The notes under the pieces are model-generated. The model was not told the origin of the DNA. It saw nothing but the letters and a program-made list of their open reading frames with translations, and ran no database searches. Shown here piece by piece: positions 60,649 through 64,000 of a stretch of 64,000 bases of DNA; within the stretch, counting starts at the first letter, position 1, and the number at the start of each line of letters is the position of its first letter. Origin of the DNA: Nemania diffusa (lineage: Eukaryota > Ascomycota > Sordariomycetes > Xylariales > Xylariaceae); assembly GCA_038501195.1 (NCBI GenBank), contig JBBPUQ010000002.1:1922001-1986000 (forward strand). The letters run 5' to 3'. A program made the position numbers and the translations under genes.

Positions 60649-61026
60649 CTACGATGATTGCCAATACAAACGACGCGAAACAACATTAATGAGCCTCTTG
60701 TGGCGCAAGTCTGGTACTCTGTACACGCCACAAGTACCTAGGTACTTTGTAGGTACTCTTCTAAGGATTTTGGCAGCTGGCAGCGCTTGATATACATGTA
60801 ATGCAGGCCCGGTTCCAGCTGCGAACTGTGTAACCTCCACAAGAACAGTCATTGCCATTATTGAAGTCGCAATTCCAATTTGGGTTACCTTAAGCACGAC
60901 TAGCTCAATATGTCTTTGCGCTACCAATATCTTAGAAAGAACAAGGTCGTGGCGAAAGAACAGACTGCAAGCATAAAGTAATAAAACGGAGAGGCATAGT
61001 TTACCCAAACGGTATATAAATACCAT
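60649..61026 (-). CDS. Unrecognised small hydrophobic ORF
   Basis: 125 codons starting ATG. Hydrophobic stretches (LCLSVLLLYACSLFF and GIATSIMAMTVLVEV) could be membrane helices, and the C-terminal third is basic. No homology is recognised and the region is AT-rich, so it may be chance or a decayed gene. It is in the same orientation as EED but does not splice to it in phase. Confidence 0.2.
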   Translation of the reverse strand: MVFIYRLGKLCLSVLLLYACSLFFRHDLVLSKILVAQRHIELVVLKVTQIGIATSIMAMTVLVEVTQFAAGTGPALHVYQALPAAKILRRVPTKYLGTCGVYRVPDLRHKRLINVVSRRLYWQSS

Positions 61027-61520
61027 TGTTACTACTCAGTTTATACTAAAACTAATTCTCTTAGTAAGATGGATAGTATAGTCCTCACCCTTGTCACGCT
61101 CATAGCATGATCCCAAGCACAGGCCTGCCCAAGTCAGCCGGCAGCATCTTCTCATTTCCTACAATAGTGGCATCAAAGCGCCGTAGGATCATCGTTAAGA
61201 ACATTGTGACAGTGCAAGTAAACAAACACTTAAGGCAAAGGGGCGGGGGGTGACTGAAGCAAGAAAATCTTTGGAAGTGCTATTGTGACTAATCGTGAGG
61301 TTTCTGAAGTGTAATGTGTGTTAAAGCACACATTCCGATTTAGCATGAAACGTTCCACCTTAAGTTCTAGGATATTGTCATTGTAAATCGACTCGTCAAA
61401 ATGTAGAAGTCGATATGTGATAGCTAGCTCTATAAGTGGTGCTCTACTAGGAGTTATTGTTAGGTGATAAAGTGACCAGACTTTATAGGGTGGTTATATC
61501 TATGGATTTAGCTATATATA

Positions 61521-61556
61521 GGGGACCTTCTGTCCCCCTGATAGATCTAGAAGGTC
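61521..61556. repeat. Nested inverted repeats
   Basis: GGGGAC-CTTCT-GTCCCC forms a 6-bp hairpin at 61521-61537, and GACCTTCT (61524-61531) is also the exact inverse of AGAAGGTC (61549-61556), so two mutually exclusive hairpins are possible. Confidence 0.6.
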
Positions 61557-62601
61557 AGGAATCAATGAATATTTCTATTAGGCCCTATAATACACCTTTC
61601 TTCCTAGTTGCTACAGGGCTTCTATTCACTCTGTAGCCTTCTCCTCTGACAGTTATCTTGCGATAATTTTTACACACCACCCACCTTAATACTGACGACA
61701 CAACTTTACACTTAAAGCAGGGTAGATGCGAAAATTAATTGTGTTAATAAAATATGGTTGGACTAACACAGGCAAGGCCAAAGGTCAAGGCATTTATCAT
61801 TTTTGCAGGCAGTGTTGCAAGGTCTGGCAACTATCGCCTTTAATCGCAAATCTACTAGATCATAAAATTGATTCTCCTATATCTACAAATATGAGGGGAT
61901 TGAAGGGGCCAATAATACAAATTAGAATAGTGAAAGTAATAGATGATATGGAAGACTAATAACGTAGAAGAATGAGAGGTTGCAAAATAAATAGTGAACC
62001 TGTCGTGCGCCATATACCGCTAAATGCTGACGCAATTCACGACTTTATTTTTTCTCTCAAAAAACGGTTGCGACCTTTTAGCTACGATATTTAAAGCGTT
62101 ATTGTAGATTATATATAGAGAAAAAAATATTTGTTACATATAATGAATATTAGAATAGTATGCCTTCTCAGTTTGTTGACTCGTCTAGTTCCCATCTAAC
62201 TTAATATATATGTGTTATATAATAGTAGATCTTTGTTACCAACTATTAGCTAGCGTTGGAAAGCAAGGCACAGGCCAACCTCAACATTAGAAGCTCCTGG
62301 TGGTGTTTGGAAACAGACACAACATAGTAGAACAAGATGATAATATCAACAAGAGATGTTAACAAAAGAACTCCTCTAGTACATATTTCTTAGCAAATCG
62401 TCTCTAACATAAATAGATTTCAGTGAAGGAAAAATGATTCTCGAAGAAAATCAATATTATAGTATATTATCTTTTCGCCACTTCTTCAGGGGTTATTGAT
62501 GTGTCTGATTGTTAAATATACTCGCCCTTTGTTCTTCAAGTTGATTTCTATCGTTAAGGCACGAACCTTTGGAACTGCTTGAGGCAGTTTATCGTCCAAA
62601 A

Positions 62602-63350
62602 TCAGCCTTTATAAGCATATTGCAGGATAGATGTAGCCACCTCGTCCTTCTCCTCTTTCCGCTCTTCATCTTCCCCATTGTCCTCCTTCTCCTCAACCTC
62701 GCCTTCATTTTTCCCCTCCAAGAATGGATCATGCAGCCGGGCCCCCTGCAATGTAGAGACAAAATTGTCGGCCTTCTGCATAGGCATATGGCCAACCCTG
62801 ATCGCAAGTCTACGGAGTGTGGTCTCGTGGACTCAATTCCCAGGTGTAGGGGAAAAGGGCATATCGGAGTATTCGAGGCGATCTCTGCTCCACCCATTTA
62901 CTCCCTACCTCTCTCTGCGGAGTAAGTTTATTGCGAAAGCGAAGTATAGATACCGCATAGATGGTCGATGGTTAGTTAAAAACTTGAGGGTCCTTCCAGG
63001 AAGAGCCCGACCTGTTGGGACTAAGTCGTCCTTATGTGGTTCCCGCTCACGCTCCTCTTTATCGAGGACAATAACCATTAGACTTTTATCATCCCTCGCT
63101 GGAACAATTGCTATGCGAGCGTCGTCTAGCATTTCCTCGTACTCTGTTAAAAGGGGTATACCATTCTGTGTACTCCAAATGTGTTCTTCCGAATTATCGG
63201 CAGGTCCAAACAGATGGACTGTTGTCATCCCACCCCTCAGCCACGAGGCTAAGAGGTCATTGTACGAATATGGACTTTCTCGATAAGTAAGTTGTCAGCC
63301 TGTTCTTCTAGCCGCCGAACTTCGGCTTCGAACAGACTCCGTGAAGTATA
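62602..63350 (-). pseudogene. Decayed gene, possibly of a fungal HNH-nuclease-like family
   Basis: One frame from 63228 to 62602 reads as a continuous protein broken by two stops, TAG at 62907-62905 and TGA at 62835-62833, exactly 24 codons apart. Segments IPLLTEYEEMLDDARIAIVP, RPSMRYLYFAFAINLLRRER and TLRRLAIRVGHMP before and after the stops look like one family; I associate this layout with fungal proteins annotated as HNH nucleases, but not firmly. An acidic Glu/Lys-rich tail follows. Upstream, a coding-like run (LFEAEVRRLEEQADNLLIEK, about 63350-63270) is in another frame, so further lesions or an intron exist. Both stops could arise by C-to-T change (CAG, CGA), as in RIP or ordinary decay. 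Confidence 0.45.
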
Positions 63351-64000
63351 GTTCTTCCTTTTTCAAGGGTGTTGATTAGTTATTGTTCTTTAATAGGCAA
63401 GTAGAACGGATAATCAGCACTTACCTAAGCTCTTGGTGTTTTGAAAATCATTTTAGTTTTGGTTATATGGGTATATTTGGTTTATCTCTGGATTGATAAC
63501 TCTTATGTTAGGGTTATACCTTGTCTGATGACTCTTATGCTAGATTTATATCTTACTGAATAACCTTATGTTAGTTTTGTGTCGCATGTGATGTGTTTAT
63601 GCTGGTTTTCTGCCTTGATGGTCGAGTTCTAGTGACCAAATCGTGTTATTTATGTTGCGCCAGTCGTGCGTAGAGCAAGCCTCCAGATGGGAAATACAAT
63701 ATTTACTGTCTCTCGTACCTGCATATGTTTATTAAGGGCTACAAACTTCGATGGTAGCGACGATACTCCCGTGCCGGAAGGCACTTATACGGCTTGTCTG
63801 TCTAAGGGAAGGATACCAATGCCAAACAGCGCAGTGAACTTTCCTAAGGTTCAAGAAAATGCAGGCTCGAAACCACCTAAATGCCGAGACAACACGTAGC
63901 TACCTTACACGTTCCTAAGAGACACCTCCCTCCGTAAGCTACCAACAGTACACTTATGTAATAGGGGATTTCCAGCATAGATTAAGTAGGCAGCCTGGCC
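63351..64000. other. Right-edge region
   Basis: About 650 bp. A degenerate run of similar phrases (TCTTATGTTAGGGTTATACCTTG-like, repeated about every 45 bp) lies at 63478-63590. A 77-codon ORF at 63666-63899 (+) has no recognised domain. No gene supported. Confidence 0.4.

Larger units (their letters stand above)
60249..62601. other. Sparse region upstream of EED
   Basis: Apart from the exon-like block and the 125-codon ORF, this contains no supported gene. From about 61200 it becomes AT-richer. A nested inverted repeat sits at 61521-61556. A 77-codon ORF at 61726-61959 (+) has scattered Cys and Lys but no domain. Confidence 0.45.

Noticed and set aside
61726..61959. 77-codon ORF with Cys and Lys as a possible gag or zinc-finger gene
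   Set aside because: No CCHC or other spacing, no flanking LTR or TIR recognised.
1..64000. CRISPR arrays, operons or ribosome binding sites
   Set aside because: The window is eukaryotic; no regularly spaced direct repeats were found and genes are individually spliced units.

Overview
The window is nuclear DNA of a filamentous ascomycete (Pezizomycotina, most likely Sordariomycetes). Genes are split by short introns (about 50-170 nt) with GT...AG ends and fungal branch sites such as TACTAAC, GCTAAC and AACTAAC. The recognisable proteins are fungal: a nhTMEM16-type anoctamin, PEX12, GLO3, TIM21, a VIB-1/XprG Ndt80-like regulator, HPPK-DHPS, a SUR7-like protein, a fungal MscL and the Polycomb protein EED. 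Exon models below were joined by hand; each stated model keeps one frame across its junctions unless noted.

Left block, 1-12.3 kb, is gene dense: the C-terminal tail of a membrane protein (+), a TMEM16 scramblase/channel (-), a calcineurin-like phosphoesterase (+), a secreted DUF4360-like protein (-), the peroxisomal RING protein PEX12 (-), the ArfGAP GLO3 (-) and the mitochondrial import subunit TIM21 (+). GLO3 and TIM21 share a divergent promoter.

Middle block, 12.3-39 kb, is unusually empty. Its only convincing gene is a VIB-1/XprG-type transcription factor (about 28.3-30.06 kb), with some 16 kb of gene-free DNA upstream and about 9 kb downstream. The upstream part carries several microsatellites, pyrimidine-rich stretches and a candidate upstream ORF. 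Downstream, at 33.9-34.6 kb, lies a 662-bp element with terminal inverted repeats and an 8-bp target duplication (hAT-like), whose core is almost pure A/T and looks RIP-mutated.

Right block, 39-61 kb, is again gene dense: mitochondrial-type FOL1 (HPPK-DHPS, -), divergent from a nitronate monooxygenase (+) that is followed by a short-chain dehydrogenase (+); an aquaporin (+) with a one-base frame conflict at its first junction; an LRR-like protein of unknown role (+); a SUR7/PalI-like plasma-membrane protein (+); a bacterial-type MscL channel with a C-terminal zinc ribbon (+), tail to tail with a secreted intradiol dioxygenase (-); a tRNA-Gly(TCC); a small secreted cysteine-rich protein (-); and EED (-, ten exons), the WD40 subunit of the PRC2 H3K27 methyltransferase. 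The last 3.5 kb is AT-richer and holds a decayed gene with two in-frame stops.

Most genes are housekeeping or cell-surface functions with no common pathway. The notable groupings are the divergent FOL1/nitronate monooxygenase and GLO3/TIM21 pairs, the adjacent two-enzyme oxidoreductase pair, and the isolation of the VIB-1 gene.
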